64,000 bases of DNA from assembly GCA_043228905.1 (NCBI GenBank), contig JBHGNT010000009.1:1054001-1118000 (forward strand), written 5' to 3'. This DNA comes from Azolla caroliniana. Taxonomy: Eukaryota > Polypodiophyta. This document shows positions 1 to 11,345 of this stretch, piece after piece. Below the pieces are notes generated by a model, which saw nothing but the letters and a program-made list of their open reading frames with translations, searched no databases and was not told where the DNA came from. Both the position numbers and the translations under genes were made by a program. Each line of letters begins with the position of its first letter. Within the stretch, counting starts at the first letter, position 1.

Positions 1-1786
1 AAATTCACTCACATTGAGAGAAAGAGAAACACATACCTATATAAACAATAGGATTTGGAAATGTAAGCGGATTGGTGTGTGCTTGAAAACAAGCATAGAG
101 CCTCTATCCACAAGTGCAAAGGGTCTAAGAAGAAAATGCCAAAATGTTGACAGTGCAAAACGTCACAGTTGATAGAACATAATTAAAGTGGATATGTATA
201 TATTAAAAATAAACAAGTTGAAAAGACATGCAGAACATCCAAAAAGAACCCAAGTTGGTATTAATTGAAGAAATTGTACATGAGATGATGTGAGATCATT
301 GCTCTTATATTCTCCCCAAGTAAAAAAAAACCCAAAATGAATCCCCCCTAAATGTCCAAATCTTATTATTTATATAGATTTTTGTGCCTCTCCACGTGTG
401 TGTGTGTGTGTGTGTGTTGACTTTAGCATATTTGTGCTTTTTGCTAAAATTGGACGCCTAAGTTTTGTAAACCTCGTTTCAACATAGGTGTGCTTTCACA
501 AGTCCTTCCTACTGAACTTGTATTATTAAGAATAGATTTTGATCATTAAAATCTGCTAACCTATCGGTAGTTTATAATGTGTTACAAAAATAAAGTACAG
601 GATTTGAAACCCGCACCTCACTCTAGCACAAAATCAACCAAGTTTTACCTTTCAAAATGCCTTATAAAAATCCTAGTGCACGTAATTGTACGGAATAATG
701 TGGTTCAGAGTGCTTCAAATCCATTGATGTCAAGTTCATTCATCTCTGAAACTCTAGTTCCAAACCTAGAAATAAAAGTTGGTTGGCCTCACATTGACTA
801 CCTTGTGAGATCCTCGATCTTTACACACTAGTGAGGGAAGCATAATTGTCACTATGTTCGTGAACGATGCTTCGAACCACTAGGATTATGAACAAGTAGA
901 TGTCAAACCTTCCCATTTTTGTCTATTGATCTTCAATAGACTTTACGGCGGTTCAATGTGGATGTATCATTCATAGTCAATATCCAGTGCTTATATCACA
1001 CTGGAGATTTAGAACTTTGCACCTATAGAGCTACACCATCTTCACGTCAAACATTTGTCTTCTAATTAGAATTCCTATCCCTGAAGTATTTACTTCACAA
1101 CAACATTCTTCCAGAAACATCAAAATGCAGTTGCAAGACATCCATGCAGTTATACAAATAAGTGGATCCAACATATAATAATGTAAACCTTTTGAAAACT
1201 AATCATCAAGCACCTATTTCATTTATGTACAAGGACTTGGCACCTCCATCAATTTTCTACAATAAACCTGAGTAATTGGGAAATTCAGATGATCCAAAGC
1301 TTCCAGCAACAACGGTCTTAATCCAAGCAGTTCCAACTGCCAGTTTCATTTCTGCCATAGTTCGTAGCAACGTCGATGACATAAATACCATCTTCAACAT
1401 TCAAATGTATACATTCTGAACACCATTTGTCAAACATACATCCACCTGTAGAAGTGATTGCATGGACAATAGAAGAGCCCTTCTTAGTAATTGGGAATCT
1501 ACCTATGGATGCACATGATTGATGGGCTCCAAGGGATTAACGAGGGGTTGTCACAGTCTAAGGTATGGAGCATAGGACAAGATTCCACCAAGTGGCAGAC
1601 AAGGGCCACTTTCCGGCTGTGCTCATTGTTGAGAAAAATAACCATATTACAACCATTATAAATTTCTAACACTTGTCATTAAAAAGTAGAACAATGGATC
1701 ATATTATTGAATGGAACCTTAAATGAAATAGAAGCGTGGATCTTTCTTTATTAAGAGGCTTCAAAGTAGATAATAGAAGCACATAC
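1..1786. other. No gene exon recognised; flank or long intron of the AsnRS gene
   Basis: I see no convincing coding exon here on either strand. The asparaginyl-tRNA synthetase gene is transcribed towards this region and its last exon or exons are missing. This stretch may therefore be a long intron, or DNA that replaced the 3' end. I looked on the minus strand for the conserved C-terminal block of the enzyme (class II motif 3 with its GFGLGFER-like core) and did not find it. The only structured sequence is a short GT microsatellite near 400. Confidence 0.5.
396..417. repeat. (GT)n microsatellite
   Basis: An uninterrupted GT dinucleotide run of about 11 units in AT-rich noncoding DNA. Confidence 0.95.
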
Positions 1787-4639
1787 CTTTGGCACCAATA
1801 CATCCATGGCTGCAACTGTCTTTCCATCATCATTAAGACGCATATAGAAAGCTTTGATATCCTTGGGATAATTGTACACTATAACAGGTTTTTTGTATAC
1901 CTCTTCAGTCAAATACCTATAAGAAGTACAATGTCCCTTATTTGGTTGGTTTGACACTCTAAAAGTTTCTTGACTCTTAATATCATATCTATTCGATGGT
2001 GGATATTCCCATTAGGGTATAAATGCATACCTTTCATGTTCAGATGCCAAGTCTATGCCCCATTTCACTTCGTTCTCAAATTTTTTATCGGTCACCTATC
2101 AAAGGATTGAGAGCTAAGAATATTATTTCCCAGTGGCAGAAGAGTAAAATACATTAAATTCATAAGAGAGAACGATATGATATTCTGGCATAGATATTTT
2201 CGAACCTTTTCCAAAATTTTGATTGCTTCAGTGTATGTGATCCTTGCAAACGGAGATGTAGCCACCAAGTGAAGCCGATCAATCGCTGTTTTATCGAATG
2301 TTTTTGACATGAATTCCATATCATCCGCACAATTCTCTAGCAACCATTTGCATAGAAACTTCACACAGTCCTCGGCACAATTCATATCATCCTTAAGGAA
2401 AATGAAAAAACCATCCCAATCAACACATATAGTTTCAAACGTTTACACTGAGAAAACAAAATTAAAAAACCATCTTACCTCAAGATCTGCAAATGAAATT
2501 TCAGGTTCTACCATCCAAAACTCAGCTAGGTGCCGAGTTGTATGAGAGTTTTCTGCCCTGAAAGTAGGACCAAATGTGTACACATTGCTAAGCCCACATG
2601 CATAAGTCTCTACTTGAAGTTGCCCAGAGACGGTCAGAAATGCTTGTCTCGAGAAGAAATCTTGTGAGTAATCTACAGAGCCATCATCTTTCTTCGGCAT
2701 ACCAGGTTTGAATCTATTCCTAGCCTCCAACTGTGCCAATAACCCTTTCGCTTGGTTGAGCTCTTGTACACAAGAAGCCAAAGCATTCTTATCACCACTT
2801 TTCTTCACTTCTTTTACAGCCTCACCCTTGAGATTTATGGCATTCATGGCTGTTTCGAGCTCAGACACTGATGGAGGAGGGTTGTTCTTTGCCTCTTTAT
2901 CTCTTCTTTCTGCCTCATGAAATAGAGTTGTGACTTGGAACATCTCCCCTGCACCCTCACAATCGCTCGTCGTTATTATAGGTGTGTGTACATACAAAAA
3001 CCCATTTTGCTGGAAAAATGTATGGATTGCATAGGCTAGTGCATTGCGAATCCTTGCAACAGCAGCTATCTGCACATTATTATATCACGTAATACTTCAA
3101 ATATGAAGTTTGGGAAGTTTTTTCTTAATCAGATCATATTCTAAATGAACTTTGGGATGCTCTTTTTCTAAGAAAAGCTTATTTCTCAGAAAGTGCTTTT
3201 CTAGCCAAATCATATTCAAAGTTGTACCATGGGGAAAAAACATTCTACACAAAATGTGCATTTATATGCATTATGACATGTCGGAGATGAAGTTGAAGTT
3301 TTTGGTTATCACTACAGCATATCTAAGCTTATTTTTTCTAAACAAAGCATAAATTTCTATATTATTATTCTAGTAAGGTTTATACCGTGTTAGTTCGGGA
3401 GCGCAAATGCAAATGGTTGCGAAGATACTCGAGAGGAAGCCTTGTCTTTGCGATTGGATAAGTGGAAGGATTGCAAGCTCCCACTTCCAAGATCTTTGAG
3501 ACCTTGAATTCAACCTTTTGCTTGGTACCTTCAGGTGGCTTTTTAAGCTCACCTTCAACAAGAATACTTGTTCCAGTTGGAGTAAGTTGTTGAAGGGGGA
3601 TGATACTGGCATCAACAATAACCTGCATTAAACATTACTTATTATTCACGAATGCATCATGATTCACGCCACAACATTGAAGGCAAGCTCCAAATATTGT
3701 CCCTCTTTTTGGAGTTCATAAAGAGAGAAAAAATAGCGAAAAATGGCACCATTTCCCACTAGGAAAACATGCCTACGACACTGAAAAATATGATTATAAA
3801 CTCAATAGCAAACATTAAAGAAAATTTCAAAAGGTGAAAAGGGTCATGACAAAAGTCCATGGGAGATGAGTTTAAAAAAATATTTTTTCTGATATGAAAG
3901 ACATCACGAAATGCTGAATAAATCCTGACATTATAGTCACACAACAACAGTTTGTTTCACACAATACTTATCCTATACTTGCTGGATTGACGATATTTCG
4001 TAATTGGACAGTATCCAGATATTGTGATTCACCACTGGGCAGGTTTCATATGTAATGCATATCACAGGAATTTAGGAGAAAACACAGAATCTAAATGATT
4101 TCAATAGAATTTCTTTTTGATAGGATTCCTTTTCATTTACAAATAATTTACAGCACAGTTTCCACAAAAATCGAAGTGAATAGATATTACATATCATTTT
4201 ATCTGCACAAATAATGCATATATTTTCGAGCTTATTTTCTCCATGAAAACCATCCACCCAAAATAAATAGAAAGAAGAAAGCAAAAACATAAAAAACTGC
4301 GATAACGATAAATATATAATCAAACCTTCAAAAGGTACATAATATGTAAAAATTATAATAAAAACTAACCTGAAGATTGGCAAAGCAAGATCCATCGTTA
4401 ACTTCAAGAAATGCAAAGCTTCCTTTTCCTTGTTCACGACCAGTCTTGACCCATCCTCCAACGACCATGGTTTGACCAACAAGACCAAGACCTCCATCTT
4501 GACTTCCTAGAATAGACTTAATGATCACTCTTTTGGAATATTTTGCTCTTTCCACCATATATCCACCAGACGATTTGTCACCATCACCATCATCAACAAC
4601 AATGTTAGAAGAAGCACTAATTTCACCAGTATCTCCCAT
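1787..4639 (-). CDS. Asparaginyl-tRNA synthetase, cytosolic type; 3' end not seen
   Basis: Charges tRNA-Asn with asparagine in the cytosol. Six exons with GT-AG borders join in frame: 4639-4370, 3622-3386, 3069-2479, 2391-2206, 2095-2031 and 1916-1787, giving 493 residues. Residues 1-170 carry the OB-fold anticodon-binding domain ([20 protein letters not shown]). Residue 170 onward starts the class II catalytic core ([10 protein letters not shown], then [13 protein letters not shown]). A charged helical insertion with PPPSVSELE resembles the WHEP-like insertion of plant cytosolic enzymes. Motif 2 reads [18 protein letters not shown]. The last visible exon ends at AMDVLVPK, so from recall of the family about 75-80 residues including motif 3 are missing. 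No organelle transit peptide is seen. The ATG is followed by a short variable N-terminus, as is usual. The gene either continues through a long intron beyond base 1 or is truncated. Confidence 0.93.
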
Positions 4640-4835
4640 ATTGGAAATTTCCCCTGTGCTGGGAATTAATGAAGAAAACCCACCATTAGAAACAGGGGAG
4701 TCATCAAAGGAAAGGGGGTTTTGTTTTAAATAATAAATGGTAACCTTAGTTTATACAAACAGAAGGAAAAAGAAGAATTTTAAATAAAAATGTGGGTTTT
4801 CTAGAAATACCTGTGGTAGATAGAAAGGATATGCT

Positions 4836-5065
4836 GATGGTCTCTGATCAGTGATTATCTTAATTCTTCTAGGGTAAAAGGAAGGGGAGAGTCATGGGCC
4901 TTAAATTACATAAATAGCCAGCCAAATTTTAGAACTATCGAGAATCGGCCGATGGTCTCTGATCAGTGATGACCTTAATTCTTCTAGGGTAAAAGAAAGG
5001 GAATAGTCATGGGTCTTAAATTACATAAATAGCCAGCCAAATTTTAGAACTATCGAAAATCGGCC
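4836..5065. repeat. 115-bp tandem duplication upstream of the AsnRS gene
   Basis: Two head-to-tail copies (4836-4950 and 4951-5065) of one 115-bp unit beginning gatggtctctgatcagtga. They differ at only a handful of positions. They lie about 200-430 bp upstream of the AsnRS start codon, within the likely promoter or 5' leader, so any element inside is doubled. Confidence 0.9.
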
Positions 5066-5216
5066 GATCCATCTAGGATCGGACGGTAATGATCTCGAAA
5101 CTACTTTGCCTTGGATTCACCCGTTATGACCTAGAAAGTAGTGTTAACATCGAGATAGGCTTTTGGTCTAGAAAGTGCTCTGCCTTGGATTCGCCTGTTG
5201 TGGTCTAGAAAGCACT
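5064..5216. repeat. Cluster of inverted repeats with co-varying stems
   Basis: Three hairpins follow each other. The first is ccgatcc (5064-5070) with ggatcgg (5076-5082) and a 5-base loop. The second is compound: atctcga (5092-5098) pairs with tcgagat (5150-5156), and inside it actacttt (5100-5107) pairs with aaagtagt (5135-5142). The third lies about 74 bp on, a diverged copy of the second sharing tgccttggatt: agtgct (5174-5179) pairs with agcact (5211-5216). Between the second and third hairpins the stem bases changed on both sides and pairing is kept. Confidence 0.75.
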
Positions 5217-5684
5217 GTCAACGATAGGATATAGTCTGTCGCAAACCTGAGCCTGCTCATGGAGATACGTTTCGCAAATATAACCTATTAATGCTCAATA
5301 GAAACGTTATCGATGGGATGATGGGCTAGTTAGTTAGTTAACGCAACATTACGGTTTGCAAGATGGTGTTGTGGTCTTCAATATTATGTTACGTGGTTGA
5401 CTTAACGCAAAAATGACTTGATATTTCCCCCCGCCACCCCTTGTTCTTGATGAATGATTTTGTGAATCTATAGCTTTTGTTGGGTACAGGAGCTTCATTC
5501 ACAAGAAGAGCACAAAAGTTACAAAGAACATGGAAACAAATCTAATGGACTATATAATAATGGAAAACAATGCTAACGTACAACAACAACTCTTTGATTA
5601 TTTGTGGAAGAACTTTGAATAGCAAAGGTACAACTACATAGGAGAGAACCTTGCCCTTGGTCATATGTCACTCATAAGTAGCAG

Positions 5685-5846
5685 CTTACTACCAAGCATC
5701 CCTAACATGGGTTAATGAGACAAAGAAGAATTGAACTTTAAAACCCACTCCACAAAAAATATTGCCTTACTGCCAAGCACCCCTAACATGGGTTAATGAG
5801 ACAAAGACGAATTGGACTTTAAAACCCACTTTGCAAAAAATATTGC
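5685..5846. repeat. 81-bp imperfect tandem repeat
   Basis: Two copies of a unit containing ctaacatgggttaatgagac, offset by 81 bp. Each ends in a stretch containing aaaacccact. A more diverged related stretch (aaaacccact with a similar continuation) occurs near 6,080-6,160. Noncoding, origin unknown. Confidence 0.8.
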
Positions 5847-7996
5847 CTGCTTACAATACCAAGTGTTATGCACAATCAAACACTTAACCAAATGAAATAC
5901 TAACACTTTGTGTAGTCATTTTGAAACTAGAAAGAAATATTATGGATTGACACTTGAAATGTTGTCAACAAGGATAATGATGAGTATCTTGCATGAACAA
6001 TAGACTAACCCTCAGTCAAGTGTCACCCACTCGTAGCATGAATTCATCATAATCCAAACAAGGATTGGGATTTGGACATTAAAACCCACTCCAGAAAAAC
6101 CATGGCCTTCTACCATGCTAGAAGTTGTACCCAATATCAAATGAAATCCTAACACTATGAAGTCATTGTGTAACTAAAAATATATTATTACAAGTTGGTG
6201 GAAGCTTACAAAGTTGCCAATGGGGGAAATCACAAGAATATCGGAGCATGATTCTTAGTTTTAAGATCTTATCATGATGCAAAGATCATGCATTATACAA
6301 TATTCTTGTGCACGTGTGTGGTTATGTTGGTTTGCACATAAGCTTCATGGTAGCAAAACACCAAGCCACCTCCACAGAAGCAAGTTATTTATCATTAATG
6401 GCCACATGCAAGCAACTACTCTCACCATCAACTATACATATTCAAATTACCTTTGTGTCCAATACAACATCCAAGTTGGGTCTTCATCACGTGGGGCATC
6501 TAATTCGATGTGACTCAAGATAAGTTATTCAATTTATTTGATCTTCACCCATCAAATGCCCCAATCATATGGTTGGATAGTGGTCACCACTATATGTAGT
6601 TCATGATCATCAAGATTCAAGCCATAGGCATTTATTAATAATGATGAGCGAGCATCAAGGAGAGATATAAATGACCCCAATTGCACGTTTGATGGCATGG
6701 TGAACAAGTGTCTCTTGATTGTTTTGCCAATGGGAAAATGTACATATGTCGAATGATGAGAAAACATTACATTGAACATGATTTTTGGACGAGTGAGGAT
6801 GGCTAGTTTATTAATGATCTTGTAGCAAATTTGTAGAGACTTTAGTGGACTTTGATGATGGTCATATCCCATACATTCCTCCACAAGTTCAATGTCAACC
6901 ACCCAAAGTCAACTAATCATTATTATTAATAATATTCCAATTAGGTAAAGGGAGCCAATAATTAAGGCTTAATGTTCATTTGATTGTATTTAAAAGCATA
7001 GGTGTATCTCAAACATTTTTAGAATGCTTGAGAGTATTCTAGTGATCTTAAAACGATGTATCAAGGTATTGGGTGATTGTTAGGGGCAATCAATTATTTT
7101 ATTAGAAAGTTCTAGGTATTTTGGTGTGCAAGAAAAAATGAGAAGATAGTATACAATCTAACATAATGGTTCAGAATATAATTGTTGTGTTCAATCATGA
7201 AAGAATTGAATCTTTATTTCCTACTTCAAATCTTGAGTTAAGCATATTTGAACTCTAATGTTGACTTATTTCATCGCATAGTCACAAAAGCATTCAGAAC
7301 TTGAATGAAGGAAAAAAAACTGGATGATCAAATACCTTTTTCATCAATAATCAACAGCAAAAATGCTTCTCAATTCAACGTGTACTGTTATAATGAACAA
7401 AAACATATGCTGGTGAATATTGTTCTTTTTTTCAAAATATTTAGTACATTGTTGATTGGATAAACTTTCTTTTGCTGATTCAATCTCAGTTGAAACTGAT
7501 AACACACGGAACTAGTATTTGTGATTTGATAGCAGGCATTCATCGCCTTTGAAAAGCAAAGAAACTTGAGATTAGTAGCAAACCTCAATAACTTTCATTG
7601 ATGCATACCATCACTGCCACATTTTCATTTTGATGAGATTATTTTCCATTCATACTAAGATTTTCCAACAGTAATACATGTATAGCATTCATTATAGAGC
7701 ATTTTTGTTTATGTACAGATATGATGATAGTTCATATAAACACTGCTTGACTCTGATTAAACTTAGCAGGTTTTCTTGAGACAACTTTTTACAAAATTAA
7801 GGTACTAACAAAAAGCATTGTGCAAATCCTCCTCATTTATATAAGAATATGTACAAGACTCTTGGAAAGATATTTGGACAAAAAAGTCTGGAACATACAA
7901 GAAGAAAGACATTTCACACTCTCTACAGGAGCAAACAAAAGCCTTCAAAATAATGCTTTGTTGAAAGATTACTTATGAACCAGATATCCTCTTGAC
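5847..7996. other. Intergenic, no gene recognised
   Basis: AT-rich DNA between the AsnRS upstream repeats and the 3' end of the SNARE gene. The open frames here (for example 6552-6902 minus) have no recognisable domain and are not bounded by convincing splice sites. They could be relics of an old retrotransposon but I cannot support that. Confidence 0.5.
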
Positions 7997-10332
7997 TTAT
8001 TTCCGGAGGAGATGTCTTGCCCTTTGATTGGCACCGTCAATTCTTTCATTGAGAGTCGAGACATCTTTGTCGAGATCTTTCAAATAAACCATTTGGCTAC
8101 AAAAAGAACAGAAATTTACTTGTTTTGCAATGTGAAAATTTTGCAAATAAACGAAATACTTCCAATGTGAAGTATTATCTATCTTATGCATGGAGTTAAT
8201 TCTGCAAATAACCAAAAACTATTTTCAAAGCAGTGTCATGTTATGCAAGAAGTTGATTTTCGCAGAGTCAAATACTGTAAAAATGCAAGACGCAATTTTG
8301 GGATTATCCAATATTTTCAAAATGCACTGTCCTATCAAACAACTGATTTCACAAGTAAATACTTCCAAAATGCAATATTCGGTTGAAATACCTTGATAAT
8401 TCCTTTCCCATATCTACACTCATGCCTTTTAACTCTTCCAAAATATCACTCACATCCGACAAACCATCATCTTGTTTCTTTCTCTCCATCTAAAACCAAA
8501 ATACATGAAAAATAAGAAATAAGGATTACAATTGGGTCCTGGCAACATAACTAAGCATTCTAGGAAGATCAAATGATGATGCAGACCCAAACAACTTACA
8601 TTGAGAATTTCTTGTGTGCTCTGTTGTCCATTGGAATGAATAGGAGCACGATCCTTGGACTTACCCTTATTGATCCCAAGAGCGACACGTTGTTCCGTGT
8701 GGTTTGCTCTTCTCTTAAATGAATCATCTATGCATAAAATAATGACGATGAGAAAAGAATCTAACAGTCATCTATCTATTTTAGGATGTTAAACAAAATT
8801 ATGCTAAAAATATATAAAAAATACATACTTTTTGATAAAGCAGGGCCAATAATAGGGCGAGAATTTTGTGGCTTCCATGTCCTTGAAAACATGCCACCCA
8901 GACTTCCCAACAATGTCTCTCCCTGAAAGAAAAAAGAAAAAAAGCTGTAGCCTTCTTCCATGATTAATTTTCCCATTCCCTTATTCAGTTTGCCTTTTTT
9001 TCTTTTTGGAAGATTTTAAATGTTCATCCATGTTGGAAGTCATTATATTCATTGTGATTTTCTTGGGTTTCACAATACTATATTTCTTACATAATTTAGA
9101 TACTATTTTTTTAGCATTATGTCATTTCCACGACCCATGATGAAGGTGGTGAGACCAGGTAGACACATTGTTTGAGATAAAAAGCGTTCACATAAGGGTA
9201 ACATAGCCTTTATATGCCACAAATACCCTAGGTCTACGTCCAAACCTTAGCTATTCAAAATTACTTCTCATTTATCCATGGAAACTTGTTTTTAGACATT
9301 TTCCAATGTGCTATAGAAAGGCCAGGGGTCACTATGTAAGATAGATATGTTAACCAGCACTTTAAAACCCTAAACAAAGATTGTTTTCCCATTGTAACAT
9401 TTTTGGAAACCTTGCTGAGGTTCCAATCTGTTTTTACACATTTTTCCATGTGCTAGAGAGCTCATAGGTCAATATGTAAGATACATATGTCCACCATCAA
9501 AATTGAAAACTAAAAACAAAGATTATTATTTTTTGCTATTATAACTTTTTTTACGAACCTTGCTAAGGTTTTGATCGATATCAACAGCGACTTCATGGGT
9601 TCTTTTGATTTTTTCGCCTTGTTCGTGCAATGACAATAAAGTTTGAGTGGCATCGCCCCTTAGATCTTCCGCCACTTTAAGACAATTCTGTACCGAATTC
9701 GTGGTCTCTTTGGATTTCTGAATTGAGTATCCTTCAAGATCTTCAATGCTCTTATACTCAAGAGCATCGTTCCCACGGAACTCAGAGTTCTGGTATCGGA
9801 ATCCCGACGAAGGTTCTTCCCGTGAATCTCCAGAAAACAGATCCCCCCGGCCCTTGATCGGTGTTTTCTCAGAATCTCCCTTCCGCACATGGCTTGTCAT
9901 TCCATTAGATTCTTTGGGGTCATTCTTGTATTTGAATAGGTTTGGGGATGGATTTTTTACTAACCTTTCTTTGTTCCTCTCCTTCTTTCTTCTTTGTTCA
10001 GATCTTGCATCATCAACATCATCGAAGAGACTCGTTTTATTGGAGGAAGATGAGTTTTTCTTCGATGATGAAGACGATGGGAAAATACCATTTTGGTTAC
10101 CGAGTTCTTCATCATCATCGAAAGGGTTTAACTGCGATGTTTTCTTAGGGTTCGACTGAGTAAGTTTGGGAGGATTCGCAGGAGGTCGGCTATGGTGTCC
10201 TGCGGCACCATCATCATCATCATCAAAAGGGTTAGATGCCTTGCGATAATTAGAATTCCTTTGTTGTTGGCCTTCTACTTCTTCGTCGGAGTCGAAAGGA
10301 TTGGAAGCAACAGGTCGTCGGGAGATGGGCAT
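7997..10332 (-). CDS. SNAP25/SNAP33-type Qbc-SNARE, five exons
   Basis: Membrane-fusion SNARE that supplies two helices (Qb and Qc) to plasma-membrane or cell-plate complexes with syntaxin and VAMP partners. Exons 10332-9559, 8922-8829, 8727-8600, 8489-8392 and 8096-7997 join in frame to 397 residues ending in QRARHLLRK. Residues about 192-258 form the Qb helix (LHEQGEKIKRTH, zero-layer Q). Residues 259-332 hold the linker with LLGSLGGMFSRTWKPQ, a family hallmark. Residues 333-397 form the Qc helix, whose zero-layer Q falls in KELSSQMVYL. It is about 100 residues longer than Arabidopsis SNAP33 as I recall it. The extra is an N-terminal acidic segment with three NPF motifs (residues 11-13, 34-36 and 69-71), each followed by Asp/Glu runs. 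There is no membrane anchor, as is usual in plants. The start ATG opens directly on the NPF region. Confidence 0.93.
9286..9585 (-). repeat. 149-bp tandem duplication spanning the SNARE exon 1 splice donor
   Basis: Two diverged copies offset by about 149 bp. The right copy (about 9435-9585) includes the 3' end of SNARE exon 1 and its donor. The left copy lies wholly in intron 1. On the minus strand the left copy still reads a peptide like the exon end (DWNLSKV against DQNLSKV) followed by a GT in the donor position (caag|gtttcc near 9409). It looks like a duplicated exon tail with a potential cryptic 5' splice site. Confidence 0.75.
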
Positions 10333-10565
10333 AGCTTAACAAATCTCTGATGTGAAGGAGGGGCGGGCTCAAATTGGGGTTTTTCTTGTTTTGTCTTTGA
10401 TCGACACCAGGAGGAGAAACAGAGGAATCGATGGCTGGGGCAGGAATTTGAAGAAGAAGGAAGAAGAAGAAGAAGAAGATGAATGAGAGAGAAGAGGAAG
10501 AGGAAGAGGAAATTAAAAAGAAACTGAACACATGAAGAGAAATAAAAAAGAAAGAAAGAAGACAA
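10333..10565 (-). promoter_or_regulatory. SNARE gene 5' leader with purine-rich tract
   Basis: Upstream of the SNARE ATG, the plus strand carries GAA/GGAA runs (about 10,448-10,515). On the sense strand these read as a CT-rich pyrimidine tract, which is common in plant 5' leaders and core promoters. I cannot place a TATA box or start site with confidence. Confidence 0.4.
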
Positions 10566-10774
10566 ACAAATCTTTGGTTTGTTTTATGTTTACAAAGTCA
10601 AGATGACTCTGCCTTCAAAACGTGTGTCATAGTTGTTACAAATTGGAATGGATTACATTACATTCTGGACTCGGTCAAGTCAATCGCCCCTTGACTTTCA
10701 TAGCCATCTCTCTCTCGCTCTCTCGGACAATGCCTCCCGCTCAATGCCTCATGTCTATGATGTCTATCTACCAG

Positions 10775-10872
10775 TGCATATGCTTCTCCTGAGATACCCC
10801 CTAGTTTGCATGCCTCTGGTTTTGGGGGGGGGGGGGGGGGGGGGGGGCAGCATCTCGGGAGAAGCATATGCA
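10775..10872. repeat. 21-bp inverted repeat enclosing a (G)24 run
   Basis: The left arm (10775-10795, tgcatatgcttctcctgagat) and the right arm (10852-10872) are reverse complements with one mismatch. The 56-bp spacer contains 24 consecutive G residues (10824-10847). It can form a hairpin with a quadruplex-prone loop. It is noncoding: the proline or glycine runs in frames crossing it are artefacts of the homopolymer. Confidence 0.85.
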
Positions 10873-10944
10873 TTGATAAACATGACTCATATGTGTCAAT
10901 GTGATAGCATGTTTTCATTCACGTCCATAACATGCATATGTAAT

Positions 10945-11345
10945 GTTGTTGTGGACATTGGTTTATATGTACTGCAAGGAACTACAACTACTCCTCGGAA
11001 GTTCCTAGTATATTCAAAGTTGCTAAAGTTGCGACTTTAACGTCGATGTTAAAGTTTTGTTCTTAGACATTGGTTTAACTGACTAGTACAATGACTTGCC
11101 ACTATTCCTCTCTAAGTTCTCGGTGCCCTATGTGTGCATACACGTTCGTAGAGCTCCGACTTTTTGTGGTACATTCATTGATGTCAACGTTTGTTCTTGA
11201 ACATTGGTTTATTTGGTGCAACAACTTACCACATCGTTATATAAATATCCTAGATGTATATATGAACTCTATAAGTTATGACTTTTAGTGACACATACGT
11301 TGATGTTAAAGAGTTGATTCTTGAACATTGTGACCTTGGCGCATC
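10945..11345. repeat. Old tandem repeat, about three units of 115-140 bp
   Basis: Recurring blocks with the same order: a ttgttctt-acattggttta core, then an acttgccact-like stretch, then a cgactttt-like stretch, then cgttgatgttaaag. Cores occur near 10,950, 11,065, 11,195 and (weakly) 11,318. The units have diverged strongly. No coding signal. Confidence 0.55.

Noticed and set aside
577-831. 84-codon frame near the left end
   Set aside because: No domain, no splice context, AT-rich; not supported as a gene.
4072-4497. Minus frame of 141 codons overlapping AsnRS exon 1
   Set aside because: Runs through exon 1 in the wrong frame and into the intron; the 4639-4370 frame matches the enzyme.
10633-11040. 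Frames with poly-Gly or poly-Pro across the G run
   Set aside because: Produced by the 24-base homopolymer; no domain and no splice context.
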